A stretch of 64,000 nt of DNA from Geitlerinema sp. PCC 7407 (lineage in GTDB: Bacteria > Cyanobacteriota > Cyanobacteriia > PCC-7407): the NCBI RefSeq assembly GCF_000317045.1, contig NC_019703.1, positions 2,344,501-2,408,500 of the forward strand, written 5' to 3'. The notes under the pieces are model-generated. The model was not told the origin of the DNA. It made no database searches and saw only the letters and a list, made by a program, of their open reading frames with translations. The translations under genes and the position numbers were made by a program. Position 1 is the stretch's first letter, and each line of letters begins with the position of its first letter. Shown piece after piece: positions 17,105 through 26,822 of this stretch.

Positions 17105-18007
17105 CTAAGAGGCGATCGCCGTTAGCAAATACGACCCCTTCGTCAAATCTGCCAACACCGAAGGAGCCCCAGGCGTCCAACGCAGCAAACACTTCGCATA
17201 GTCCCCCGAAACTCGCTGGCTAAGCGCCAAAGCATTGGCCAGATCACCCCAGATTTGCCGACCCTCCGCCAAGGACATCAGGTTTAGGCTTGCCCCGACA
17301 CCAGCCGCATCTCCCGCCGCCAGCGCCACATCCCGCGCAGACACCTGCTCTCCGCTCGCCCCAACTAGCAATGTCCCTGGGGGTGCTTGTTCCATGGCCT
17401 TGACGTACAGCGTGGCCAAGTCATCCACATGCACAAACGACCAGATATTCTCACCCGATCCAATCACAGGCACCGCCCCTTGTTCTCGCCCCGCCTGCAT
17501 CAGCATCGACAGCAGCCCGCCACCATGTCCATAGACCAAAGCTGGACGAATCGCCACCGTTCGCACCCCCCGATCCGCAGCCACCAACACCTCATTTTCG
17601 ACAGCAGGTCGCCAGGCCACGATCGGGGACGGGTTCAGCGGAAACGCTTCATCAGCCAGAGTTTCACCCGTATCACCCATCACCCAAACTCCGCTGGTAT
17701 AGACAAAAGGCTTGTGGGTTTCTGCCAGCGCCGCCAAGAGAGTAGCGACGGCTTGGCGATCGACTGTGGCCATCTGAGCATTATTCGTCGCCGCCGTATG
17801 AATAATGGCGTCCACCTGAACCGCTGCCCGCTCCAGACTCTCTGCGTCGGTCAAGTTGCCCAGGTGAGGGTGAATCCCGGCTCTCTCTAAGTGCTGGGCC
17901 GCAGCTTTGGAGCGGGCAATCCCAACCACTTGATGATGGCTGAGCTGCAAGGCCCTCGCGACGGCGCTGCCAATGTAGCCGGTGGCGCTCGTGAGTAGTA
18001 CTTTCAT
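17105..18007 (-). CDS. NAD(P)-dependent epimerase/dehydratase-like SDR protein
   Basis: 300 residues of the extended/atypical SDR family. The Rossmann motif TSATGYIGSAVARAL is at residues 7-21, followed by IIHTAATNN, YTSGVWVMG and IRPALVYGHGGGLL. The usual active-site YxxxK is not obvious, so it may be an atypical SDR that binds NAD(P) or acts as a reductase. It is divergent from a marR gene, and the shared 104-bp region holds a strong inverted repeat. By the usual logic of such pairs, MarR represses this gene and itself. Confidence 0.87.
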   Translation of the reverse strand: MKVLLTSATGYIGSAVARALQLSHHQVVGIARSKAAAQHLERAGIHPHLGNLTDAESLERAAVQVDAIIHTAATNNAQMATVDRQAVATLLAALAETHKPFVYTSGVWVMGDTGETLADEAFPLNPSPIVAWRPAVENEVLVAADRGVRTVAIRPALVYGHGGGLLSMLMQAGREQGAVPVIGSGENIWSFVHVDDLATLYVKAMEQAPPGTLLVGASGEQVSARDVALAAGDAAGVGASLNLMSLAEGRQIWGDLANALALSQRVSGDYAKCLLRWTPGAPSVLADLTKGSYLLTAIAS

Positions 18008-18041
18008 CGTTTATCCTTTAGCTTTTGTTCATTTAGCTAAG

Positions 18042-18101
18042 TATCTTGATATAAAGATAGTTGATATAAAGGTAAATAACAAGAATCTTTATGTCAAGAT
18101 A
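18042..18101. promoter_or_regulatory. Double MarR-type operator between SDR and marR genes
   Basis: A 17-bp arm at 18042-18058 is repeated inverted at 18085-18101 with one mismatch. Each arm is itself a dyad: TATCTT-N6-AAGATA on the left and ATCTT-N6-AAGAT on the right. The right copy ends 10 bp before the marR start codon and the left lies 35 bp before the SDR start, so one dimer at each site could repress both genes. Confidence 0.75.
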
Positions 18102-18111
18102 TAATGACGCC

Positions 18112-18615
18112 ATGAACCAAGACAGAATCGACCACATCCTTGAGCAATGGCAGCAGGAACTGCCTCAGCTAGACGCCTCCGCTTTGGCAGTCGTAGGCCG
18201 TGTGTTGCGGATTGCGCGTCTCTTGGAGAAGCAGCGAGAAACCGTGTTGTCAGAGTATGGACTGAGCCTTTGGTCCTTCGATGTACTCGCCACGCTGCGA
18301 CGCCAAGGGCCGCCCTATCGCCTAAAGCCAACGGATTTGTACGGCCTGCTGATGCTGTCGTCAGGGGCCATGACCAACCGCATCGATCGCCTCGAGCAGG
18401 ACGGCATCGTAGAGCGCTTGAGGGATCCGGGCGATCGCCGCAGCGTCATGGTACAGCTCACCCCCAAGGGCGTTCAGTTAGCAGATACAGTCGTTCCCGC
18501 GCTATTGTCCACCGAACAGGAGTTGCTCTCTCACTTTGCAACACCCGACGAGATAAATACTCTAACTTCCTTGCTCAGGAAGCTTCTAGCTTCTCTTGAA
18601 AAGACAGTCAAGTAA
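18112..18615 (+). CDS. MarR-family transcriptional regulator
   Basis: 167 residues from the ATG at 18112; the in-frame ATG at 18091 lies inside the operator and is rejected. The winged helix is recognisable: LSLWSFDVLATLRRQG, LKPTDLYGLLMLSSGAMTNRIDRLEQDGIVERLRDPGDRRSVMVQLTPKG, with the DPxDRR wing. MarR proteins bind dyads as dimers and release them on binding phenolic or other small ligands. The target is likely the divergent SDR gene and possibly the DMT exporter genes beyond it. Confidence 0.93.
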   Translation: MNQDRIDHILEQWQQELPQLDASALAVVGRVLRIARLLEKQRETVLSEYGLSLWSFDVLATLRRQGPPYRLKPTDLYGLLMLSSGAMTNRIDRLEQDGIVERLRDPGDRRSVMVQLTPKGVQLADTVVPALLSTEQELLSHFATPDEINTLTSLLRKLLASLEKTVK

Positions 18616-18785
18616 TAATAGTGGCGGCCTGCAAAATAATTTGCATGCATCTCGATTACAGAAGAATAATCAACGAGAGTCAAGAGGCCATCGGCACTCA
18701 ATAAAAGCACATTGATTAACCACAACTCACTAAAAAGTATAAAGTCCTATCCAGCGAATCTGACACTCAGTCCATAGGGAGTAAC

Positions 18786-19058
18786 ATGCCGCTCTACACC
18801 TATATCGTCACGTTCAAAGGCGCCACTTATGTAGCCCAAGACAGCAAGAGCAATTTCAGGGGCTTTATATCAAGCTGGTCTAGCGAAGTGCCCAAGGGAG
18901 CATTGCCAGGGCTAACTCCTGCGCTCCAGACAGAATTAGGCAAAAAAGCCTACGTGGGCGAGTTTCAGCCTCTGCCAAACAGGAAGCATGTCTGGTACAA
19001 ATCCATTGACTTAGATGGTAGCCCGTTGACCGTTTACGCCGTTCAAACCGAGAGATAA
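18786..19058 (+). CDS. Small conserved hypothetical protein
   Basis: 90 residues starting MPLYTYIVTFKGATYVAQDSKSNFRGF, with GGGAG 5 nt before the ATG. It appears as a single beta-rich domain without a signal peptide or membrane helix. Not recognised. It stands alone between the marR gene and the sbt region. Confidence 0.7.
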   Translation: MPLYTYIVTFKGATYVAQDSKSNFRGFISSWSSEVPKGALPGLTPALQTELGKKAYVGEFQPLPNRKHVWYKSIDLDGSPLTVYAVQTER

Positions 19059-19419
19059 CTCATTAGATAAAAAAGTCTTCAGAGTGAATAGCATTTCAGT
19101 AGTTCGTCTACATGATTTGACCGAAAATCTGAAAGCATGATTATATTCATAGCTTTTAATACATCAAAATTTGAGTGCAGCAGATTAACAAAAATCGCTG
19201 AGATGAGATGTCAACATCTCAACCAATACTGGCCCAAATTATTTGATTAGCAATTAATTTTAAAAATTTTTGATTTTATGATGAGGCTTTTATAAATAAT
19301 CTCCATGGAGTCAAGGATCTCCATGGACTGCGCAGAGCTTTGAGTTGAAAAAGTAAGCCTTGTATGTCGCGTTGGTCTGCCGCATTAGGAAAGCACGGCA
19401 GACCAAGACCCATTTGGAA
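19059..19419. other. AT-rich intergenic region with two small palindromes and a hairpin
   Basis: No gene seen. Two copies of the palindrome TCCATGGA lie at 19302-19309 and 19320-19327. Arms TTGGTCTGCCG (19372-19382) and CGGCAGACCAA (19396-19406) form an 11-bp hairpin 14 bp beyond the sbtA stop; without a T-run it is probably a 3' stabilising or rho-type end of the sbtA message. Confidence 0.55.
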
Positions 19420-20550
19420 TCAGGCGCCCATCAGTGCCTGGGCTAGTCCAATGTAGAGCGGTATTCCTATACCAATGGCAATCGGCGTACCGATCGCCGT
19501 AGAGGCACCAATATACGCAGAAGGATTGGCTGACGGGATACCAGCGCGCAGCGTGGGCGGCCCCGAGATATCTGAACTGGAGCAGGCGATCACAGCTAGA
19601 ATCACAACACCACCAGGGGTGAATCCTGTAGCGTAGTGAGCAATCATGCCAAGACCGAAGGCAATGAACCCATGCAGCAACGGTGCCACCACAGCATATA
19701 CGGCGTACCACTGGGCCACTTTGCGCAGTTCACCAAGTCTTGACCAAGCCTCCATCCCCATGATCAGCATTAGAATCGAAAGCAGACCACGGAAGAGAGG
19801 ATCGTAGAAGCTTTCGTAGACACTTTCCGGTCGGGTTAATAAGCCCAGAACGAGTCCAAGCAGCAGCGCCGATAAAGCAGAGCCCTGGAGGCTTTCTTTC
19901 ACGATAGGCCATATTTCGACCCGATTTCCTCCATCACCACGCTGCATGCTGAGATACTCTTGCCGAGTGGTGGGATACTCCGACGGATTAGAATAATCGC
20001 CTGCCGCAACCGGTTGCTTGCTGAAAAACTCTTGCTTATTGAGATCTTCGCTTGCAGCATTGCGCTTCTTGCTGATGTATATGCTGGCCACGACGATCGC
20101 AGTCACGAGCGCCGGGATATCCATGAAGGGATAGAGAGCTGCGGCCCAGGGCTCATACGCGACGCCTTGCTCTTCTAAAAGCGTCAGGGCAGCGGCCATC
20201 GTAGAGCCACTCACCGCCCCAAATAACCCTGCGGTCGCAATGGCGTCTACCGTTTTGACCTTCGGGAGTTTGGCTAATGTGTAGCGCCCGATGAATACGA
20301 TCAGAATGCCCATTACCACAGCGAACAGCGCGGGTAATAGCATATCCACCAGATTGGCATTGCGAATCGCAATGCCGCCGCTCAAACCGACTTTGATGAG
20401 CAGCATGAAAACGATGAACTTATAGATCGCATCTGGAATTTGCAGTTGGCTACCAAGGGCAGCAATGACCATGCCACCGATTAGAAAGCCAAGGGTCGGG
20501 GACTGCAATTGCGCCAGAAAGTCCATCATGAAAAGGGACAAGAAATCCAC
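19420..20550 (-). CDS. sbtA: Sodium-dependent bicarbonate transporter SbtA
   Basis: 376 residues from a GTG at 20550 with AGGAGGT 4 nt upstream; the longer open frame lacks this support. The sequence QLQSPTLGFLIGGMVIAALGS, FMLLIKVGLSGGIAIR, TAGLFGAVSGSTMAAALTLLEEQG, YPFMDIPALVTAIVVASIYISKK, FSKQPVAAGDY, SILMLIMGMEAWSRLGELRKVAQWY and SSDISGPPTLRAGIPSANPSAYIGASTAIGTPIAIG closely follows characterised SbtA. It imports bicarbonate with sodium at high affinity as part of the CO2-concentrating mechanism, in the plasma membrane, and SbtB inhibits it. The central hydrophilic loop is the SbtB-contact region. Most cyanobacteria co-transcribe sbtA and sbtB; here they are divergent. Confidence 0.97.
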   Translation of the reverse strand: MDFLSLFMMDFLAQLQSPTLGFLIGGMVIAALGSQLQIPDAIYKFIVFMLLIKVGLSGGIAIRNANLVDMLLPALFAVVMGILIVFIGRYTLAKLPKVKTVDAIATAGLFGAVSGSTMAAALTLLEEQGVAYEPWAAALYPFMDIPALVTAIVVASIYISKKRNAASEDLNKQEFFSKQPVAAGDYSNPSEYPTTRQEYLSMQRGDGGNRVEIWPIVKESLQGSALSALLLGLVLGLLTRPESVYESFYDPLFRGLLSILMLIMGMEAWSRLGELRKVAQWYAVYAVVAPLLHGFIAFGLGMIAHYATGFTPGGVVILAVIACSSSDISGPPTLRAGIPSANPSAYIGASTAIGTPIAIGIGIPLYIGLAQALMGA

Positions 20551-21576
<1,026 letters not shown>

Positions 21577-22117
21577 CCCAGAACTTCTAGGTAGTGCAGA
21601 ACAATCTGGTATCTACCATTTATGACTTCGTCATGATAGGGTTGCTACTCAATCCGAGAGACTCAAGCTTGCTGCAAGTGTCTCAGAGCATAAGTTCTTG
21701 GGAAACTTTTCTGAGGCAGTGGAGTGAAGAGATTGTATCTGTCTTCTCTCAAGCTCCAGTTTTATAATACAGATTTGTAGGGTGGGCAGTGCTCACCCTA
21801 TTATTGTTTAGCCATTTTTTCAAGGATTAGGGCTAGATATACAATGCACAAACTAAAGGTTTATTCATTTAGCCAGACTCTATCTTCTGTTAAGAAAGGT
21901 CTTTAGCGATTGTCGAATAGGTCTCTCTCAGGCTTGACTCAGAAGCAGCCTCCTAGAAGCTAAATTGTATGAGCACTTCTATAATTTAAAAATCTAATCG
22001 GTAGCAGTCGAATATGTTTACTAATGCAATGATACATATGCATAAAATTTGCGCTGACCTCCTGAGTCTTATTAAAAGATGCGAACAAGTTTGGGGGTTC
22101 TGGTTAGAGTGCTTAAA
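21577..22117. other. Intergenic region with a compact hairpin
   Basis: The sequence 21779-21799 is a near-perfect palindrome (AGGGTGGGCA, G, TGCTCACCCT). It sits in a context resembling the dispersed GTAGGGTGGGCA repeats common in cyanobacterial genomes. Possible sbtB terminator; the T-run is weak. Nothing else was seen. Confidence 0.5.
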
Positions 22118-22339
22118 ATGCATGCATTAGTTCAACAGGCTATTGAGTCGGGTTATTTGACCCTTGCGGTCGAGGAGCAACTTCGGTGCTTATCGCAGCA
22201 CCAACGTGATCGAGAGGATATTTGTGCCCTGATGCGCTTGCAGCGAGCAGTCATGGAAGGAGAAGTAGAGCAGGAGTCTCGACGGGCAAGATGTGAGTGG
22301 ATAGCAAAAAATGTCAGATCTGCTGCGAAGTCCGCCTAG
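22118..22339 (+). CDS. Small conserved hypothetical upstream of the TPS operon
   Basis: 73 residues from the ATG at 22118 (MHALVQQAIESGYLTLAVEEQLRCL); a start at 22079 adds 13 residues. Helical and charged, with no export signal. It lies 94 bp before tpsA on the same strand. Short helical proteins with this MHxLVQQAI-type start recur in cyanobacteria, but I cannot name the family. It could be a regulator or be unrelated to secretion. Confidence 0.6.
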   Translation: MHALVQQAIESGYLTLAVEEQLRCLSQHQRDREDICALMRLQRAVMEGEVEQESRRARCEWIAKNVRSAAKSA

Positions 22340-22433
22340 ATTTACTAATTATCTCTGTATCCAATAAAACTATACTTACGCACTATACTTGGATTCAGAC
22401 TGAGCCAATATGTCGCTGCCACGAGGGTGCTTC

Positions 22434-25400
22434 ATGCAATTTATTAACTTCATTGCTTGTCTCAATTCCTTGGGGAAACGGCAGTTCTTCATAGCAGGAA
22501 TTCTGTGCTTCAGTTTAGTCTTAGATACTAACCAGAAAGCGTTAGCCCAAATTCAACCCGATAATAGTCTAGGCTCTGAAAATTCGGTCGTTAGCCCAAC
22601 TTTGCAGATTCGCGGGATTCCTGCTGTGCAAATAGAAGGGGGAGCAATCAGAGGGGACAATCTGTTTCACAGCTTTCGAGCGTTCAATATTACCGAAGGA
22701 ACAGGTGCGTATTTTGCCAATCCGACAGGGGTTTTGAACATTTTCAGCCGGGTGACAGGTAGCGATCCTTCTCGAATTATGGGCGTTTTGGGAGTTTTAG
22801 GAGACGCCAACTTATTCTTACTCAATCCTCACGGGATCTTATTTGGGCCACAGGCTCGTTTGGATATCACAGGCTCTCTGTCGGCCAGTACGGGCGATCG
22901 CTGGCTGTTTGACAATGGCTATACCTTTAGTGCCAGTAGTTCCCAAGCGTCTCCTCTGCTGACAATCAGCACTCCACTAGGGTTACAGTATGGTTCTGTC
23001 GGCTCAGGCAGGATTATGAATGCAGGTACCTTGAGTGTTGGTAAAGATTTAAGCTTTGTTGGTGGAAGTGTCGCGAGCAGTGGACAGCTCAATGCGCCAA
23101 ATGGCCGCGTGCGAGTAGAGGCGATCGCAGGCGACGCAGAAGTAAGACAACTGCGAGCCCGTTCGGCAATGCTGTCTGCTTCCCAAGATCTCACTCTAGT
23201 GGACAGCCAGTTACTCACACAGATTGACCTCAGCCTGCAGGCTGGCAATACCGTCAAAATGCGAGATAGTCCGCAGAACCCTTTACAGATCCAAGCAGGT
23301 GGAAAACTGTCAGTCCAGGGGGATCAGGCGATCGATATTTTTGCTCTCAGCCATCCTGAGAGTGGGTTAATGGCTGGGGGAGACTTGGTATTGCGATCGC
23401 AGAACCCAGTGGCTGGAGATGCCCACTACTGGGCGGGCGGCAATTTCCGCATTGAGCAGCTAGATGGAACATTAGGAGATCTCTACAGCCCCTATGACCC
23501 GATCATTCGGGCTAGTGGTGATGTCAGTCTCAGCGCCTATCAAGGAGTCTCGCTTCACATTTTGGCCGGTGGCCAGGTGAATATTCCCCGTGGTGTTCTT
23601 ATCACCGGTGCTGATCCTGATATCACTCGGACGATTAACCCATTCAACAATCCTACCTTTCGACTACCGGATGGCACTTTAGTTAACGAAGCCTCCTTTA
23701 ACCTACCTGATGGTACCCCTATCACCATCAACGGCAGCGCATCTCCAACGCTTGATATTCGAGCAGGAACCCTCGCCACCAATGGGACCGATATTGATTA
23801 TGGTTCTGGTCCGGCGTTTATTCTGGGTCCACTGCCCAACATTGCGGCTCCTGCAACGGGTGCAGATATCAATATTGGCGACATTGTGATGCAGGCACCC
23901 AATGGTGTCATTTTCTTGACTAATCACTACTTCCCCAATCCGCAATTAGGTGGAGGTGATATTAATATCGCGCTGAATACTATTCCAACTCCGCCAATTC
24001 CAACGGGAGTAGGTATTACCAGTAATGGAGCTGGTAATAACATTCGTTCATTAACCATTAATGCCCGCCAAGCGATCAACATCAATGCACCGATCGATCT
24101 GTCGTCGACTACAGGGGATGCAGGTAATGCCAGACTGCTGGCCAAAACAGGAATTGTCGTAAATCGCGACATTCTCAGCAACTCAGCCGGAACTGGCAAG
24201 GCAGGCACTCTTGATTTTCAAGCTCCTGCGGTCACGATTCAGAATGGCGCTAGAGTAGCGGCTGACACGACTGGTCCGGGTAATGCAGGGGCGATCGCCA
24301 TTCGTAATGCCAATCAGGTAACCATCCGAGATGGTGCAAATGTTTCGGTAAATACCTTCGGGGAAGGGCTAGGCGGGAGAATTACCGTTGATGCGCGACA
24401 GCTAGATTTGCAGAATACAGGGCAGCTTTCGGCAATTACGGGAAATCCGGCTCTACCATCCAATAGCGGAGCTGGTGGAGCTATCGAGCTGAATGTGAGC
24501 GATCGCGTCACCCTAGATCGAGGGTTCATCTTTACCAGCAGCAACAGTCTTGGTCGTGCTGGAGATTTAACGGTCAACACTCCCCAATTTACAGCCCAGG
24601 GAGGTTCGCTGATTTCGGCTTCTAGCCTGCGCTCGGGGCAAGCTGGAACGATCACCCTCAATGCGCCCAATGGCTCTGTTGAGTTTATTGGTAACAACCG
24701 CTCTGAAATCGCTCCCGGTAATGTTGTGGTGCCAACGACTCTCTCTCTCGGCGCTTTTGGCAATGGAGCAGCGGGCAGTTTAGCCATCACAACAGGGCAA
24801 CTGACCATTCGAGACGGTGCGCAGGTTTATGGCTCGGTTGGTGCGGGTAGTCCGAGGGGTGGGTTTGCCGCAGATGTCGTCGTGACTGCTAGCGACTCAG
24901 TCCGAGTTGCAGGAACAACCCCCGACGGGACTCTCTCTAGCCAGCTATCTGCGGATACGTTTGGCAGCGCTAATGCAGGGATTTTGACCATCAATACCCC
25001 GCGTTTGTCCGTGCTAGGTGGGGGGCAAATCTCTGCTGGAACAACTGGCTCTGGGGAAGCAGGACGATTAACCGTTCAGTCTCAACAGGTGCAAGTCAGC
25101 GGACAATCCAACGGGGGTACCCCCAGCCGCATCACCTTTGACTCTTTTGGATCTGGCGACGCTGGCGGGTTGACTATCCAAACCTCGCAGCTCCAGGTAA
25201 CCCAAGGTGGAAAAATCTCTGCCAGAGCTGGAGGAACAGGTCAGGGCGGCGTGATTGATGTGATGGCGCTAGGGGGATTGGTGCAAGTAGATGGGGTGGG
25301 CAGCGGGCTGTTTTTTGATAGTCAAGGAACTGGAAATGCCCGAGGCATCAAAATCACCACAGGAGATTTGCAAATTCGCAACGGCGGAGAAGTAACGGTC

Positions 25401-26822
25401 AGCAGTAGCGGCACAGGAAACGCCGGAGATATCCAAGTCGAGTCAGCTTCCGTGGCGATCGCCGATGGAGGCCAGTTAACCGCCACCATTGATGCAGGCC
25501 GGGGCGGCAATATTGGCGTGAGAGCAGAAGACTTTTTGCTCACCCGTGGTGGACAGCTAAGCGTCAGCAGCAAGATAACTGGCAATGCAGGCAATATCCA
25601 AATTGCCGCTGATACGATTCAGGTGACTGATAAAGCGCAGCTGACTGCCAGCATTAACTCCGGGCAGGGCGGAAATGTCTCGCTTGATTCTAGAACTCTG
25701 ACCCTGAGTAATGACGCTCTCATCAGCGTCAGCGGAGCAGAGTCTGGCACGGCTGGAGACGTTGCGGTCAGAGCACAGCAGGCAACGGTGACCCAAGGAG
25801 GCAACCTGAGCGCCACGATTCGGTCTGGGAGTGGTGGCAATATCAGTCTGGACGTTGAAGAGCTGAATGTTTCTGACAATGGGCAAATCAGCGTCAGCAG
25901 CAGCGAGCTGGGAAATGCCGGAAATATTCGAGTCAACTCAGGGAAAGTCGCGATCGCCAATGGCGGCAGCCTCAACGCCACGATTAACTCGGGTCAAGGC
26001 GGCAATATCTCTGTGATCACTGGAGAGCTGACTCTAGCCAATCGTGGGCAGATTAGCGTTAGCAGTAATGGCTCTGGAGATGCTGGCAATATCCAGGTGC
26101 AAGCAGACAATATTTTCATGGCCGACGGTGCTCGGATAATTGCCACGATCAATTCGGGTCAAGGGGGCAATATTTCTCTCATCGCTAAAGACTCGATTCG
26201 GCTGCGGCGGGACAGCGATATCCGCACTAATGCTTTAGGTAGTGGAAATGGAGGCAATCTATTTTTGGAGGCGGGCGGGCTCATCTTTGCTGTCCTCTCT
26301 GAGGATAGCGATATTATTGCGAATGCCCCTGAGGGCCGCGGGGGAGACATTACGGCACGCGCTGCGGGAATTTTTACCTTTAATAATTTTCAGGGTGAGG
26401 AAACGCCGTTGAGTGACTTTTTGAATTATGGACAGCAGAATGGAGCCCTAAACGTCGATACCCAAAATCCCCAGCCGGTTCCCCCGTTAGACGATCGCCT
26501 CGTTGGCCCAGATATCACACCCGCTTGTGCTCCTAACCCAGCGATTTCTAGCAGTACGACAGGGGTAGCTCAGTTTTATCAAGCTGGTCAAGGGGGCGTG
26601 AATCCTGGTCCAGGCAATACGGTCGGAAGTGGTGGGGTGCAGGTTCCGTGGGGCAACATTGGTGCAGAATCTGATGATGCAAGCTTTGGGGCGACAGAGG
26701 CGCAGCTGAGCGCGATCGGGGCCGCAACGGACTGGCGAAGAAACGCCAAGGGAGAGATGGTGCTGGTTGGTCCCCGCTCTGGCAGCGTACTTTCATTTTG
26801 CCAATCGGGTCGTCGTTTATGA
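22434..26822 (+). CDS. TpsA-type filamentous haemagglutinin-like exoprotein
   Basis: 1,462 residues from the ATG at 22434 with GAGGGTG upstream (ATG 22410 is an alternative). A signal peptide ends near ALAQ. The N-terminal TPS (haemagglutination activity) domain has NLFHSFRAFNI, GANPTG-type repeats and the NPHGILFG motif, the part recognised by its TpsB partner. The rest is a predicted right-handed beta-helix; from about 25,380 to 26,260 it has repeats of about 55 residues with the recurring segments GQ(I/L)SVSS and INSGQGGN(I/V)S. Near the C-terminus are two cysteines (PACAPNP and SFCQSG), a common ending in cyanobacterial TpsA proteins. It is secreted to or beyond the outer membrane, where relatives act in adhesion or contact inhibition. 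No toxin domain was recognised. Its stop overlaps tpsB as ATGA. Confidence 0.92.
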   Translation: MQFINFIACLNSLGKRQFFIAGILCFSLVLDTNQKALAQIQPDNSLGSENSVVSPTLQIRGIPAVQIEGGAIRGDNLFHSFRAFNITEGTGAYFANPTGVLNIFSRVTGSDPSRIMGVLGVLGDANLFLLNPHGILFGPQARLDITGSLSASTGDRWLFDNGYTFSASSSQASPLLTISTPLGLQYGSVGSGRIMNAGTLSVGKDLSFVGGSVASSGQLNAPNGRVRVEAIAGDAEVRQLRARSAMLSASQDLTLVDSQLLTQIDLSLQAGNTVKMRDSPQNPLQIQAGGKLSVQGDQAIDIFALSHPESGLMAGGDLVLRSQNPVAGDAHYWAGGNFRIEQLDGTLGDLYSPYDPIIRASGDVSLSAYQGVSLHILAGGQVNIPRGVLITGADPDITRTINPFNNPTFRLPDGTLVNEASFNLPDGTPITINGSASPTLDIRAGTLATNGTDIDYGSGPAFILGPLPNIAAPATGADINIGDIVMQAPNGVIFLTNHYFPNPQLGGGDINIALNTIPTPPIPTGVGITSNGAGNNIRSLTINARQAININAPIDLSSTTGDAGNARLLAKTGIVVNRDILSNSAGTGKAGTLDFQAPAVTIQNGARVAADTTGPGNAGAIAIRNANQVTIRDGANVSVNTFGEGLGGRITVDARQLDLQNTGQLSAITGNPALPSNSGAGGAIELNVSDRVTLDRGFIFTSSNSLGRAGDLTVNTPQFTAQGGSLISASSLRSGQAGTITLNAPNGSVEFIGNNRSEIAPGNVVVPTTLSLGAFGNGAAGSLAITTGQLTIRDGAQVYGSVGAGSPRGGFAADVVVTASDSVRVAGTTPDGTLSSQLSADTFGSANAGILTINTPRLSVLGGGQISAGTTGSGEAGRLTVQSQQVQVSGQSNGGTPSRITFDSFGSGDAGGLTIQTSQLQVTQGGKISARAGGTGQGGVIDVMALGGLVQVDGVGSGLFFDSQGTGNARGIKITTGDLQIRNGGEVTVSSSGTGNAGDIQVESASVAIADGGQLTATIDAGRGGNIGVRAEDFLLTRGGQLSVSSKITGNAGNIQIAADTIQVTDKAQLTASINSGQGGNVSLDSRTLTLSNDALISVSGAESGTAGDVAVRAQQATVTQGGNLSATIRSGSGGNISLDVEELNVSDNGQISVSSSELGNAGNIRVNSGKVAIANGGSLNATINSGQGGNISVITGELTLANRGQISVSSNGSGDAGNIQVQADNIFMADGARIIATINSGQGGNISLIAKDSIRLRRDSDIRTNALGSGNGGNLFLEAGGLIFAVLSEDSDIIANAPEGRGGDITARAAGIFTFNNFQGEETPLSDFLNYGQQNGALNVDTQNPQPVPPLDDRLVGPDITPACAPNPAISSSTTGVAQFYQAGQGGVNPGPGNTVGSGGVQVPWGNIGAESDDASFGATEAQLSAIGAATDWRRNAKGEMVLVGPRSGSVLSFCQSGRRL

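Noticed and set aside
24000-26300. CRISPR-like or mobile repeat array
   Set aside because: The periodicity is coding: about 55-residue beta-helix repeats of TpsA, not uniform direct repeats with spacers.
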